Assembly: GCF_016592595.1 (NCBI RefSeq)
Contig: NZ_AP012977.1
Location: 744,001-808,000 of the forward strand
Reading direction: 5' to 3'
From: Abyssogena phaseoliformis symbiont OG214
GTDB taxonomy: Bacteria; Pseudomonadota; Gammaproteobacteria; PS1; Pseudothioglobaceae
DNA length: 64,000 nt
Part shown: positions 47,384 to 59,097 of the stretch, piece after piece
Position numbering within the stretch: position 1 is the stretch's first letter
Layout: every line of letters starts with the position of its first letter
Notes under the pieces: model-generated
Told to the model about the DNA's origin: nothing
Databases searched by the model: none
What the model saw: the letters and a program-made list of their open reading frames with translations, nothing else
Made by a program: the position numbers and the translations under genes

Positions 47384-50127
47384 ATGGAAAAAACTTACAA
47401 TCCTAAACAAATTGAAGCAAAATTTAGCTCACTTTGGGAAGACAAAAACCTATTCTCATCTGATTCAAATACCACCAGCAAAAATGCCTACTGCATTATG
47501 CTACCACCCCCAAATGTTACAGGATCGCTACACATGGGGCATGCTTTCCAACATACGATTATGGACATATTAACGCGTTATCATCGTGCAAATGACGAAC
47601 AAACCCTTTGGCTGCCAGGTACAGACCATGCAGGCATTGCCACACAAATGGTGGTTGAACGTCAATTAGCAGCACAAGAGGTGACTCGTCATGAGCTTGG
47701 TCGGGATAAATTTATTGATAAGATTTGGGATTGGAAGGCACAATCTGGTGGCACAATCACGTCACAAATGCGCAGACTTGGCTCATCAGTTGATTGGAAA
47801 AAAGAGCGATTTACTATGGATAAAGGCTTGTCTAATGCTGTTAAAAAAGTATTCATACAACTCTTTGAAGAAGGGCTGATTTATCGTGGTAAGCGTTTGG
47901 TCAATTGGGACCCAGTATTACACACCGCTGTATCTGACCTTGAAGTCATTAGCACTGAAGAGCAAGGCTCACTTTGGCACATGCGTTATCCTATTACTAA
48001 TACTAATGAGGTAATGATTGTTGCAACCACACGCCCTGAAACCATGCTAGGCGATAGCGCCGTTGCTGTTCATCCTGATGATAAGCGTTATACACATCTG
48101 ATTGGTAAAACCATTGACTTACCCCTAACCAATCGAAAAATTCCAATCATTGCAGACAATTATGTCGATATGGCATTTGGTACAGGCTGCGTTAAAATCA
48201 CCCCTGCTCATGACTTTAACGACTATGAAATTGGGCTGCACCATCATTTAGAGGTTATTAACATCCTAACTGATGATGCTAAAATTAACAACATAGTTGA
48301 TAGTGCCTACACAGGCATGGATAGATTTAAAGCACGCAAGCACATCATTCAAGATTTAGATAATCAGGATTTACTAGAAAAAATCGAGCCACATAAATTA
48401 ATGATACCGCGTGGTGATAGAACAAATGCAGTCATCGAGCCTTATTTAACCAACCAGTGGTTTGTTAAAATCAAGCCATTAGCCCAACCTGCCATTGATG
48501 CAGTTAAAAATGGAGACATTCGCTTTATTCCTGAAAACTGGAACAAAACTTATTTTAACTGGATGGATAACATTCAAGATTGGTGCATCTCTCGCCAAAT
48601 TTGGTGGGGGCATCGTATTCCCGCATGGTATGACGACAAAGGCAATATCTTTGTTGCAGACTCACTTGAACAAGCGCAAAAACAAGCAGGAGAAGGGATA
48701 ACACTCACTCAAGATGAAGATGTGCTTGATACTTGGTTTTCCTCCGCCTTATGGCCATTTTCAACCCTAGGCTGGCCAGAAAAAACACCTGATTTATCTC
48801 ATTTTTACCCAACTGATGTACTGGTCACTGGCTTTGATATTATCTTTTTTTGGGTGGCTCGCATGATTATGTTTGGGCTTAAATTTACAGGCAAGGTGCC
48901 TTTTAAAGACATTTATATCACTGGCTTAATCAAAGACGGACAAGGGCAAAAAATGTCCAAATCCAAAGGCAACGTGCTTGACCCAATTGATTTAATTGAC
49001 GGCATTACTTTGCAAGATTTACTTAAAAAACGCACGCAAGGGTTAATGCAGCCAAAAATGGCAGAAAAAATTAAAAAACAAACTAAAAAAGAATTTGCTG
49101 ATGGTATTCCCGCCTTTGGTACTGATGCGCTACGCTTTACTTTTGCCGCCTTAGCTTCTTTTGGTCGTGATATTAAGTTTGATTTAAAGCGAGTTGAAGG
49201 CTATCGTAATTTTTGCAACAAACTGTGGAATGCTTCACGTTTCGTGTTGATGAAACTTGAAAGTGAAACCATTGATACTAACGCACAATTATCAACTGCT
49301 GACGAATGGATTTTATCTTGTTTACAAAACACCAAAAACAACGTTGAAAAGCATCTAGCTGACTATCGCCTTGATTTAATGAGCCAAACCCTATATGAGT
49401 TTGTTTGGCACGACTATTGCGATTGGTATCTTGAATTGTCTAAGCCGTTATTACAAGATGATGCAACCAAAGCAGGCACACAAGCCACTTTAATCAAAGT
49501 GCTAAACGAAATAGTAACTCTGTTACACCCAATCATTCCATTTATCACTGAGGAAATCTTTGAGCAATGCAATGTCATTACAAGCCGTAATAGCACGAGT
49601 TTAATGACTCAATCTTATCCGCAAGTCATTAATAATTTAATATCTACCAAAGCCGAGGTAGAAATTAAATGGCTACAAACCTTTATTTTAGGCATTCGCC
49701 AAATTCGTGGTGAAATGAAAATTCCACCTTCAAAGCCACTACCTTGTTTTGTGCAAAACTTTAACGCTACGGATGAGCAATATCTGACAAATAATATGAG
49801 CATTCTAAACTCGCTGGCAAAAATGGAAAATATTGACAAGCTAACCACCACCGAGCAAGCACCAGAATCATCTACCGCTTTGGTTGGTGATATGAAAATT
49901 TTCATTCCATTGGCTGGCTTGATTGATAAAAACCAAGAAATCGTGCGCCTTAATAAAGAAATTGAAAAATTAGAAAAGCAAAAAACTCAGTTTGAGGGTA
50001 AATTAAACAATGAAAATTTTATAAAAGGCGCACCTAAAACAATCATCAATATAGAAAAAGAAAGACTAGCTGTAACACTATCTGCTATTAATGATTTCAT
50101 CAATCAACTTAAAAAAATATCCAGCTT

Positions 50128-50131
<4 letters not shown>
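47384..50131 (+). CDS. valS: Valyl-tRNA synthetase
   Basis: 915-residue class Ia synthetase (E. coli 951). HIGH motif PNVTGSLHMGHAFQ near residue 42, the editing domain with TRPETMLGDSAVAVHPDD near 210, the DWCISRQIWWGHRIPAWY block near 390, KMSKSKGN near 523, an anticodon-binding domain, and a C-terminal coiled coil (LNKEIEKLEKQKTQFEGKL). All motifs are intact. Its stop overlaps the ygiM start by 4 bp. holC and pepA, common upstream genes, are absent here. Confidence 0.98.
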
Positions 50132-52238
<2,107 letters not shown>

Positions 52239-52299
52239 TCATTAAGCTTTCTTACTAATATTTCTTTTGCTTGTTTAGCCAAAAAATACCGCAAAGGTG

Positions 52300-52898
52300 C
52301 TTTATTTTAGAATAATCTCTGAGCAAGAATTTTTAACCAATTACTGGCAAAAAAGCCAGCGCTAATCAAACAGGTGCTGCCTAATTTTATCTTACCCATC
52401 ACCCTTGATGAATTAGCCGGTCTTTCACTTGAAGAAAAATTTGAATCAAGGCTAATTACTGGCTCAATTGCCAATCAAGAGTGGTCGCTAAGTAATGGCC
52501 CATTTTTTGACAATACATTCGCCAATTTGCCAGAACAAGACTAGACACTATTAATTCAAGGGGTTGATAGACACATTGATGAAGTGTACCAACTCATCAA
52601 GCAATTCGATTTTATACCACGTTGGCGATTTGACGATATCCTATGCCACTTTAGGTGGCAGTGTCGGTCCACACATGAATTATTACGACGTATTTTTACT
52701 ACAAAGCAGTGGCCAAACGTCGCTGGTATATTAGCACCAAACATTATGAATTAGACAACTATTTAGCCAACACTCCGCCTTAGGATTATGAGCACCTTTC
52801 AACCCGAGCAAACCTTTGATGTCGAGCCAGGAGATATACTCTATATACCACCCAAAGTTGTACATCACGGCATCAGCCTAGACGACAATCCTTTATAA
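52300..52898 (+). pseudogene. Ribosomal protein-hydroxylating cupin (RoxA/YcfD-like) pseudogene
   Basis: Frames joined across shifts read ISEQEFLTNYWQKKPALIKQ, then LPNFILPITLDELAGLSLEE, WSLSNGPFFDNTFANLPEQD, a TAG, LLIQGVDRHIDEVYQLIKQF, FIPRWRFDD, and later FDVEPGDILYIPPKVVHHG. This is the JmjC/cupin 50S-L16 arginine hydroxylase family, a 2-oxoglutarate/Fe(II) enzyme. The metal-binding HxD region around VGPHMNYYD is out of frame. At least three shifts and two stops are present, and the C-terminal winged-helix part is missing where the transposase remnant begins on the other strand. Confidence 0.8.
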
Positions 52899-53445
52899 AC
52901 ATTACGCCTTAACATGTCTAATGCTTTTTTATTTTCATCCATCATTAAATAATCTTCATACGTCTTTATACCATTACCGATATCATAATCGGTAATGATG
53001 TTGTTTGTAACCAGTCCACAATGATAAGCAGCACTTGAATATTGGTACTCTATTGCTTTTTCTACCGCGCTGGATTGTTTTCAACATAGCGAAAAGCGTG
53101 GTAACTGTATTGCTCATCAAGTGGGGATGAGAAAAATCGTCCTTGCCATAAAACACCTTGCCAATTTTTTTGTTTGTTAATGTATTGACTATAACGCATA
53201 TGCACAGGTTTTAATACTTTTTTGCAATCCTTCTTTTGTTGCTGGCTGAAAAATAAGATGAACATTGTTTGTCATCAAACAATAGGCAAGTATTTTTACT
53301 TGATGCTTTAAAGCATACTGTTGTAATAGCTTTAAATAATAGTTTTTGTTAGCATCAGAAAAGAAAACGTTTTCTTTGTGATTGCCTCTTTGAGTAATAT
53401 GGCGGGAAATGTTGGCAAATACACTGCTGCGGGTTATCTTGGCAT
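52865..53445 (-). mobile_element. REP-associated tyrosine transposase (Y1_Tnp/RayT-like) remnant
   Basis: From the ATG at 53445 and joined across three frameshifts: TRSSVFANISRHITQRGN, ENVFFSDANKNYYLKLLQQY, AYCLMTNNVHLIFQPATKEG, VHMRYSQYINKQKNWQGVLW, QGRFFSSPLDEQYSYHAFRY, VENNPAR and a C-terminal part to LRRNVYKGLSSRLMP. The HxH-type metal motif reads NVHLIF and the Tyr-containing YVENNP region is present. Such single-copy IS200-like transposases are linked to REP palindromes. No flanking REP or terminal inverted repeats were recognised. Its 3' end overlaps the truncated roxA remnant. Confidence 0.85.
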
Positions 53446-53495
53446 AAAGTGTATTTTAACAGGGTTTTGTAATTAAAGGGTAGCACCCCCTTTAT

Positions 53496-53690
53496 TCATC
53501 TCATCATTGGTTTATAAATAGTCCAAAAATAAAATACTACTCCTATAAACATAACGCAAAAAATAAAAACAATATAGTCAAACATTAAATTAAAATTTGA
53601 TGAATCAAAAGCTATAAACATAAAAAGCAATAAGGGTAATAAAAAAATAATAACCTAGGTACAGCCTAAGTTTATTTTTTTATCTTGCAT
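53496..53690 (-). pseudogene. Small membrane protein overlapping the toxin 3' end, immunity-like, one nonsense codon
   Basis: The ATG at 53690 overlaps the last codons of the Rhs-tail frame by 11 bp. The 65-codon frame starts MQDKKINLGCT, has a TAG at codon 12 (53655-53657), then continues VIIFLLPLLLFMFIAF, a linker, and YIVFIFCVMFIGVVFYFW, ending KPMMR. This gives two membrane helices. A small hydrophobic gene coupled to the end of a polymorphic toxin is the usual place for an immunity gene, but no immunity family is recognised. The region downstream to the transposase (53446-53495) has nothing recognisable. Confidence 0.5.
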
Positions 53691-56587
53691 CTTTTATTAC
53701 CTCCAATTCAAAATCATACTTCCAATCAAGTTTACCTCCAACACTCTCTTTTATAAGAGAGTCCTCCTGTTTCTCCAGTTCCCCATCCTGGATTGTATCC
53801 ACCCAACTCCGAGTCATGTCATATGAATATTGTGTACCTGTAAGCCCTTCACCAGTACCAAGCCAATTGTGTCCGATACTTTGTGCCAATCCTGTGCTTG
53901 CGCCTTTATTTGCACTCTCAAGTGAGCCGCCTGTAATACCACCAACAAAGCCTATTTGTGCACCTTGGGTAATTGCAGTTAGTATTTTACCAGTTGCACC
54001 AATAGCACCGTCTATTGAATTTGCCATAGTGCCTACTGTATTAAAAATTGCAGAACCTACCTGCCATACGGTAGAAATAACAGCAGTAACAACTTGCACA
54101 ACCACTACTGCTGTTGCAACTACTACGTTAAAGATGGCACTAAATAAAGCACCCCCAAATAGCCACTTGGGTCTGTGTATTTAAGTGGATTATTGAGTGC
54201 GTACGTATATCTGTTGTAACTCTGTGTGTTGTAAGGCACTTGTATATGTGAATCTGCTGAAAGAAAACGCCCAATCTGCGGGTCATATACCCAACTGTTC
54301 ATGTGAATCAGCCCCATCTCATCAATGTGCTCATGCCCAGTAAAGCCTCGGTTAGTGAGTGCTAGGATGATGGGCAGGAGTGGGTCAGCTGCGCGCCAGT
54401 CTGCCTTTCTCCTTTCGCCAAAGGCGGCCGCGGCTCATTCTTTCCACGACATTGCCTTGGCCATCGGTGATGGTGTCGATGCTGCCTAGGTTGTCATAGG
54501 TTTTGGTCTCACTATGGCGTGGTGGTGAGTGGGAATTTGCCGTCTTGGGAATACTCAGTGGTGATACTTCGGGTAGTGATGTCAGTGCCACTGGTGGTGG
54601 TTTTGGTGAAGGTCTTTCCACATTGCCTGTGGTGGTCGACTACGTTGCTGTAATCGTCAATGTTGGATTGGCTGGTGGTTGTGGTGGTGAGTAATGCGTT
54701 TGAGTTGTAATCAAAAGACTTTGAGAGGCTTTGGGTTAGGTAAGGGGCGTGTATTTTGTTGTTATGGCTGGACTTGTCTTGGTGGGTGTTGGTTTGGCTG
54801 TTTAATAGTTGGCGATTGTTATTGGTTTTAATGTATTCTTGAGTGTTACTTATTTGTCCTACATAAGGGTAGTCTTGATTGTATTCGGTGTGGGTGAATT
54901 TGTTGGATTGTTCATCGAAAGATTCAATCCAAGTAAAGCCTAGGTTGCTACGACCTTGGAGATTGACCTTTGCGCCACCGTATTTTGGTAGGTGGCGGTG
55001 TTTTGTCCACCAATGGCGTTGTTGGTTGCTGTGCTGGAGACCAATAACATGGGCGCATAAATGTTTTTGTTTGGGTGGTATGCTTTTGCCTCTTGTTGGT
55101 AGATACCCTCACCCGTTAAAGGCTTGTAATTAATTGTAGTGCTAATGTTAAAGCCGTTATCAATGCTAGTAATTGTTTTTGTCTTATCAAAGGTTGACAA
55201 GGATACTGTAACCATACCATCACTTGATTTAATAAAGTCTGCCTTGCCGTCACCATTGACATCGGCATAACCATAGGTGTCATTTTTATAGGTTCTAATC
55301 TCATAATTCTTATAAATAACTCTACCACAAGAGCCGAGATGCTTATTAGCATAAAAACTAGAACCATTAGATAAAAACGCCTTTCCTTTAACAATCATAT
55401 CACTCAGCCCATCGCCATTGACATCGACAAACTCAAGTAAGTAGCTATATCTCGCTATTCCATTTGGATAGAAACCCTCAATATCACCCTCATTATATCC
55501 AACTAATTCTGATGGCTTGCTACGTCCCCAGCCTCTATATTTATAACTTTGTCTGTAGCATTGACCAGACTTACCATGAACAGGCAGGTCTATTTCATCC
55601 CAAGTAAAAACAATTGGACTAAGAGTCTCCTCACCACCGCCCGTCTTTTGTATAATTTCAGTAATCTGACTGGTTTCTGGCTTGCTACTGTATTGATAGT
55701 TAGCCTGATAATCCCTAACCAAACTGTTGTTTGCAAAAGTTTGAATATTTCTTAGTCGCTTAGTAGTTTCTATTTTTGAATTTAGTTTTAATATCATCTT
55801 CTCTGTCTTCATAAAACAAACCTAACCGAATTATTAGCATAATTAATTCTATTAAGCGTGTATTCGCCATTTGCATTGTCTTCATCATAGACATAGTTAA
55901 CAGCATTGTTTGTAGCATCTGTGACTCTATTCACTGCCCAGAGTCTAATGGTTGATTTACCTTGGGCTTTAATCTTTGAGTCTTGTGTATTACCATACCC
56001 AAAGGTTTACCCCGATTTGGTTTCACTGTCCAGTGGTTACCATTGTATTTAACTTTGCTGAAGTTATTAATCTCAGTGCGGTATTCTGAGTTGGCTTGTC
56101 CATTGTTGCCTGATATGACGATGAGCCTTTGCCCATCTAGGCAGCATCTGTCGTTATCGTCATAGTTGAATGCCGCCTTTGATGCCATCAGTAGCAGTGG
56201 TCTTTGAACAGCGGTGGATGGGAGATAAGCCACCTAAGCTAAAGCCCATGCCTAGAATGCTGTTACCAGCGTTTGAGTTGTAGTTAATACTGAGTTCTGA
56301 GTTCGGGTTGCATGCCTGCAACACCGGGTGGGACAGTGATGGGGATGGTGTAGTTGACAGCGTCTTGGTTAACGCTGAAGCTACCTGCGGTGCTGTCAAC
56401 TAGGGTGGTTGGTGTCAATGTTTGTGGTTGCGTTTGCTTGGGTTTGGTGTGTGTCAGATTGGGTTGTTTGGGTGAATATAGATGAGGTGTTGTTATTAGG
56501 TTGAGTGTCAATGTTGAGGGAGAAGATGATAAGAGCAACAACAAAAACAGCGATACCGAAGGACAGGTAGCGCTAGTTGGTGGGCAT
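53680..56587 (-). pseudogene. SpvB/TcdB-Rhs (YD-repeat) toxin pseudogene
   Basis: The ATG at 56587 follows AGGAGC but meets TAG at codon 5; beyond it a hydrophobic segment (YLSFGIAVFVVALIIFSLNI) suggests secretion. Pieces in changing frames then give an SpvB domain (AGSFSVNQDAVNYTIPITVP, PELSINYNSNAGNSILGMGF, DRCCLDGQRLIVISGNNGQ), FG-GAP/VCBS repeats (DVNGDGLSDMIVKGK, YADVNGDGKADFIKS), a mid-region, the intact Rhs core (NRGFTGHEHIDEMGLIHMN to LNNPLKYTDPSGYLG), and after a shift in a G5 run a 141-residue C-terminal domain with Gly-rich hydrophobic repeats. Full-length relatives are far longer, so the YD-repeat barrel has been deleted. GC is visibly higher in parts, suggesting acquisition by transfer. 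Confidence 0.85.
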
Positions 56588-56649
56588 GGATGCTCCTAGG
56601 TGTTTGAATAAGTTAAAGGAATTCTATCATAAAAATACTACATTTTGTT

Positions 56650-56780
56650 TTTTATTTTTCTAATCCATAAGATAGAAATTGGTAAAATGCTAAAAACTTC
56701 TAACACTTACCAACAAATGAGTAAAAAAATCCAGACCATTCGTGGCATGAACGACTTATTGCCAAAGAATTTTGTGCTTT
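56650..56780. repeat. Truncated duplicate of the hisS promoter and 5' end (copy 1 of direct repeat)
   Basis: 131 bp matching 57141-57271 without gaps and with 8 mismatches. It carries the TAAAAT box and, from the ATG at 56687, a 37-codon frame identical to the hisS N-terminus (SKKIQTIRGMNDLLPKN) that then runs into unrelated codons and stops at 56798-56800. The two copies lie 491 bp apart and flank the small minus-strand gene at 56808-57002. Copy 1 would still carry the promoter and might be transcribed. Confidence 0.92.
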
Positions 56781-56807
56781 ACATTGATTTTTTTAGTTAA
56801 TATCCCA

Positions 56808-57002
56808 TTAAAAGAATGCTTTAATAACCAAACTAAGAACGCCAGCTAAAATTAAAGCATTCATAACCTCAAGTCTGACCAAGCGTCTATCACAGCCTGC
56901 AATTTCCTCACTGGCTTCTTTGGCTTTTTCTGGTGGTGTGCCAGCAGCAATAAACGCCTCATAAGTGCTAGATAACATCATTGACATATAACTTAACTCC
57001 AA
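56808..57002 (-). CDS. Small DUF1640-like protein with C-terminal membrane helix
   Basis: 64 codons from an ATG: MELSYMSMMLSSTYEAFIAA, GTPPEKAKEASEEIAGCDRR, then LEVMNALILAGVLSLVIKAF. The phrase YEAFIAAGTPPEKAKEASEEIAG resembles the start of small coiled-coil plus membrane-anchor proteins (DUF1640-like) found in many accessory regions. The first ten residues may belong to another start. Function unknown. It lies between the two copies of the hisS 5' repeat, so it arrived with or was boxed in by that duplication. Confidence 0.55.
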   Translation of the reverse strand: MELSYMSMMLSSTYEAFIAAGTPPEKAKEASEEIAGCDRRLVRLEVMNALILAGVLSLVIKAFF

Positions 57003-57140
57003 AGCCTTGCAAAAACGGGCAGGACAACCGTATCAAACCCATGCTAAAGTTTTAAATCAACTTTAACAGTAATATAATACCACAAAAAATCCAAATTGAT
57101 ATTGACCTAATGCAATAAAATAAAAAAGATAAATAACTTA

Positions 57141-57271
57141 TTTTATTTTTCTAATCCATAAGATAGAAATTGGTAAAATGTTGAAAACTTCTAACACTTA
57201 CCAACAAATGAGTAAAAAAATCCAGGCCATTCGTGGCATGAACGACTTATTACCCAAAGATTCTGTGCTTT
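57141..57271. repeat. hisS promoter and 5' end (copy 2 of direct repeat, functional copy)
   Basis: Same 131-bp unit as 56650-56780, here joined to the full hisS gene. The TAAAAT box is at 57174-57179. A possible upstream hisS start (ATG 57178) has codon 2 as TTG here and CTA in copy 1, both leucine. Confidence 0.92.
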
Positions 57272-58476
57272 GGCTGTCGTTAGAAAAGACAATATTTAAT
57301 TTGTTTATTAGTTATGGCTATCAAAATATTCGCACGCCAATTGTTGAGAAAACGGATACTTTTTGTCGTGCGATTGGCAGGGCTACGGACATTGTTGAAA
57401 AGGAACTGTATTCGTGGACAGAGTCAAGTGGTGAGTCGTTAAGCTTAAGGCCTGAAGGCACAGCAGGTTGTGTACGTATGATGATTGAGCATAATTTACC
57501 TAGAGAAGGGATTCAAAAAGTTTTTTATCAAGGAGCGATGTTTCGGCATGAGCGCCCGCAAAAGGGGCGTTATCGCCAGTTCCACCAAGTGGGGCTTGAA
57601 GTGTTTGGTGCAATTGATGCCAAGGTGGATGCTGAACTTATGATGATGACACATGCTTTGTGGCAAGTTTTAGGTTTGAAAAATATTGTATTAGAGATTA
57701 ATACTTTAGCCTCTAGTGAGGCTAGAGCTGCTTATAAAAAAGTATTGGTTGCGTATTTTAATCAGCACAAAGAGCAGCTTGATGAAGACAGCTTAAGACG
57801 ATTAAAAACCAATCCCTTGCGCATTTTGGATAGTAAGAATAAAGCAATGTACTCTTTAATTAGCAATGTACCTAAGTTAATGGATTACTTAGACAAAGAA
57901 TCTGCACAACATTTTGAGCAATTTAAGACTTATTTAGACGCCTTGGATATTGCTTATGTGATTAATACTCGCTTGGTTCGCGGGTTAGATTATTACAACC
58001 GCACTGTATTTGAATGGACGACAACTGATTTGGGTGCACAAGGTACGATTTGCGCCGGTGGACGATATGATGGTTTGGTTGAAAAAATGGGTGGTATACT
58101 AACACCAGCAGTTGGTTTAGCGATTGGTTTAGAGCGCTTAGTGTTACTGTTAGAGGCGCAAAACCTAATGGCAATCGAGCCTACTTTGTCTATTTACTTA
58201 GTTGCACTAGGTGAAAAAGCACAGATTAAATCAATGCAAATAGCCAGCTATTTGCATGATACACTGCCTAATGCAATCATCTATAATGACATCACTCTGG
58301 GTAGTTTTAAAAGTCAGTTTAAAAAGGCAGATAAAGCTAAAGCGCATTTTGCATTAATCTTGGGTGAACAAGAATTAAACAACAATCAAGTGAGTATCAA
58401 ACCCTTAAAAGGCCAAGGAGTGCAACAAACCATGGGTTTAAAAGAAGCGATTAAATATTTTAAGGAAAACACATGA
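57208..58476 (+). CDS. hisS: Histidyl-tRNA synthetase
   Basis: Class II synthetase. From MSKKIQAIRGMNDLLPKDS (ATG at 57208) it has 422 residues. An in-frame ATG ten codons earlier (57178) is an alternative start, but the family begins at the K-x-I-Q-A-I-R-G position. Motif 2 region FYQGAMFRHERPQKGRYRQFHQVGLE lies near residue 100, the His-specific RLVRGLDYYNRTVFEW near 253 and CAGGRYDGLVEKMGG near 280, followed by motif 3 AVGLAIGLERL and the anticodon domain. It overlaps yfgM by 4 bp. Confidence 0.97.
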   Translation: MSKKIQAIRGMNDLLPKDSVLWLSLEKTIFNLFISYGYQNIRTPIVEKTDTFCRAIGRATDIVEKELYSWTESSGESLSLRPEGTAGCVRMMIEHNLPREGIQKVFYQGAMFRHERPQKGRYRQFHQVGLEVFGAIDAKVDAELMMMTHALWQVLGLKNIVLEINTLASSEARAAYKKVLVAYFNQHKEQLDEDSLRRLKTNPLRILDSKNKAMYSLISNVPKLMDYLDKESAQHFEQFKTYLDALDIAYVINTRLVRGLDYYNRTVFEWTTTDLGAQGTICAGGRYDGLVEKMGGILTPAVGLAIGLERLVLLLEAQNLMAIEPTLSIYLVALGEKAQIKSMQIASYLHDTLPNAIIYNDITLGSFKSQFKKADKAKAHFALILGEQELNNNQVSIKPLKGQGVQQTMGLKEAIKYFKENT

Positions 58477-59090
58477 AAAATTTTATTGAACTAGGTAAGA
58501 CTGAAGAAGAACAGGTTGAGCAAGTTAAACGCTGGATTAAAGAAAATACGCTACAAATTGTAGTTGGTGTTACCTTGGGCTTGGGTGGCATTTGGAGTTT
58601 TGATGCTTATAAAAATTATCAACACTCTCAATTGATTGAAGCGCGAAGTATTTACTTAACACTTCGCGCCAATCCTAACGACACGCAAGCCTACGAACAA
58701 CTAAAAAATAACCGTACAAGTAGTGGCTATCTTGATCAAGCGACATTAATTCTAGCTAAAAATGCAGTGGCTAATAAAAATTATACACAAGCACTTGAAT
58801 ACCTTACTCCCTTGAGTGATGCAAGCAATGTCTCTATTGCCAAAGTTGTTAATATGAGAATAGCCAGTCTACATTTAGAAATGGGTAATTACAAGCAAGC
58901 ACTTAGTGTGCTAAACACTGCGCCTAATAGTGCATTTGACGGCTTGTATAATCAGCTTAAAGGGGATATTTATTTGGCTGACAAGCAAACTGACAATGCT
59001 AAAAAACATTATGAATTAGCTCTAAATCAAATTTTTAAAAATTCTGGATTGCAAAATTTGATTAAAATTAAATTAAGCGATCTTAATTAA
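58473..59090 (+). CDS. yfgM: YfgM-like ancillary SecYEG/TPR membrane protein
   Basis: 205 residues: a short cytosolic start (EEEQVEQVKRWIKENTLQIVVGV) leads into one membrane helix (about 28-45), then a periplasmic TPR-like region with repeated A-x4-A helices (YLDQATLILAKNAVANKNYT, LHLEMGNYKQALSVL). In E. coli YfgM links SecYEG to periplasmic chaperones. It is coupled to hisS by a 4-bp overlap and followed 7 bp later by der. bamB, which normally lies between yfgM and der, is missing. Confidence 0.9.
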   Translation: MKNFIELGKTEEEQVEQVKRWIKENTLQIVVGVTLGLGGIWSFDAYKNYQHSQLIEARSIYLTLRANPNDTQAYEQLKNNRTSSGYLDQATLILAKNAVANKNYTQALEYLTPLSDASNVSIAKVVNMRIASLHLEMGNYKQALSVLNTAPNSAFDGLYNQLKGDIYLADKQTDNAKKHYELALNQIFKNSGLQNLIKIKLSDLN

Positions 59091-59097
59091 TCTCCCT

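Noticed and set aside
52971..52996. Inverted repeat ATTACCGAT...ATCGGTAAT as a REP element
   Set aside because: It is within the transposase remnant's coding part, is AT-rich and occurs once; a coincidence of sequence is enough.
54503..55133. Plus-strand open frames (glycine- or tryptophan-rich) over the toxin relic
   Set aside because: They are the antisense of SpvB/Rhs-like coding sequence and have odd composition.
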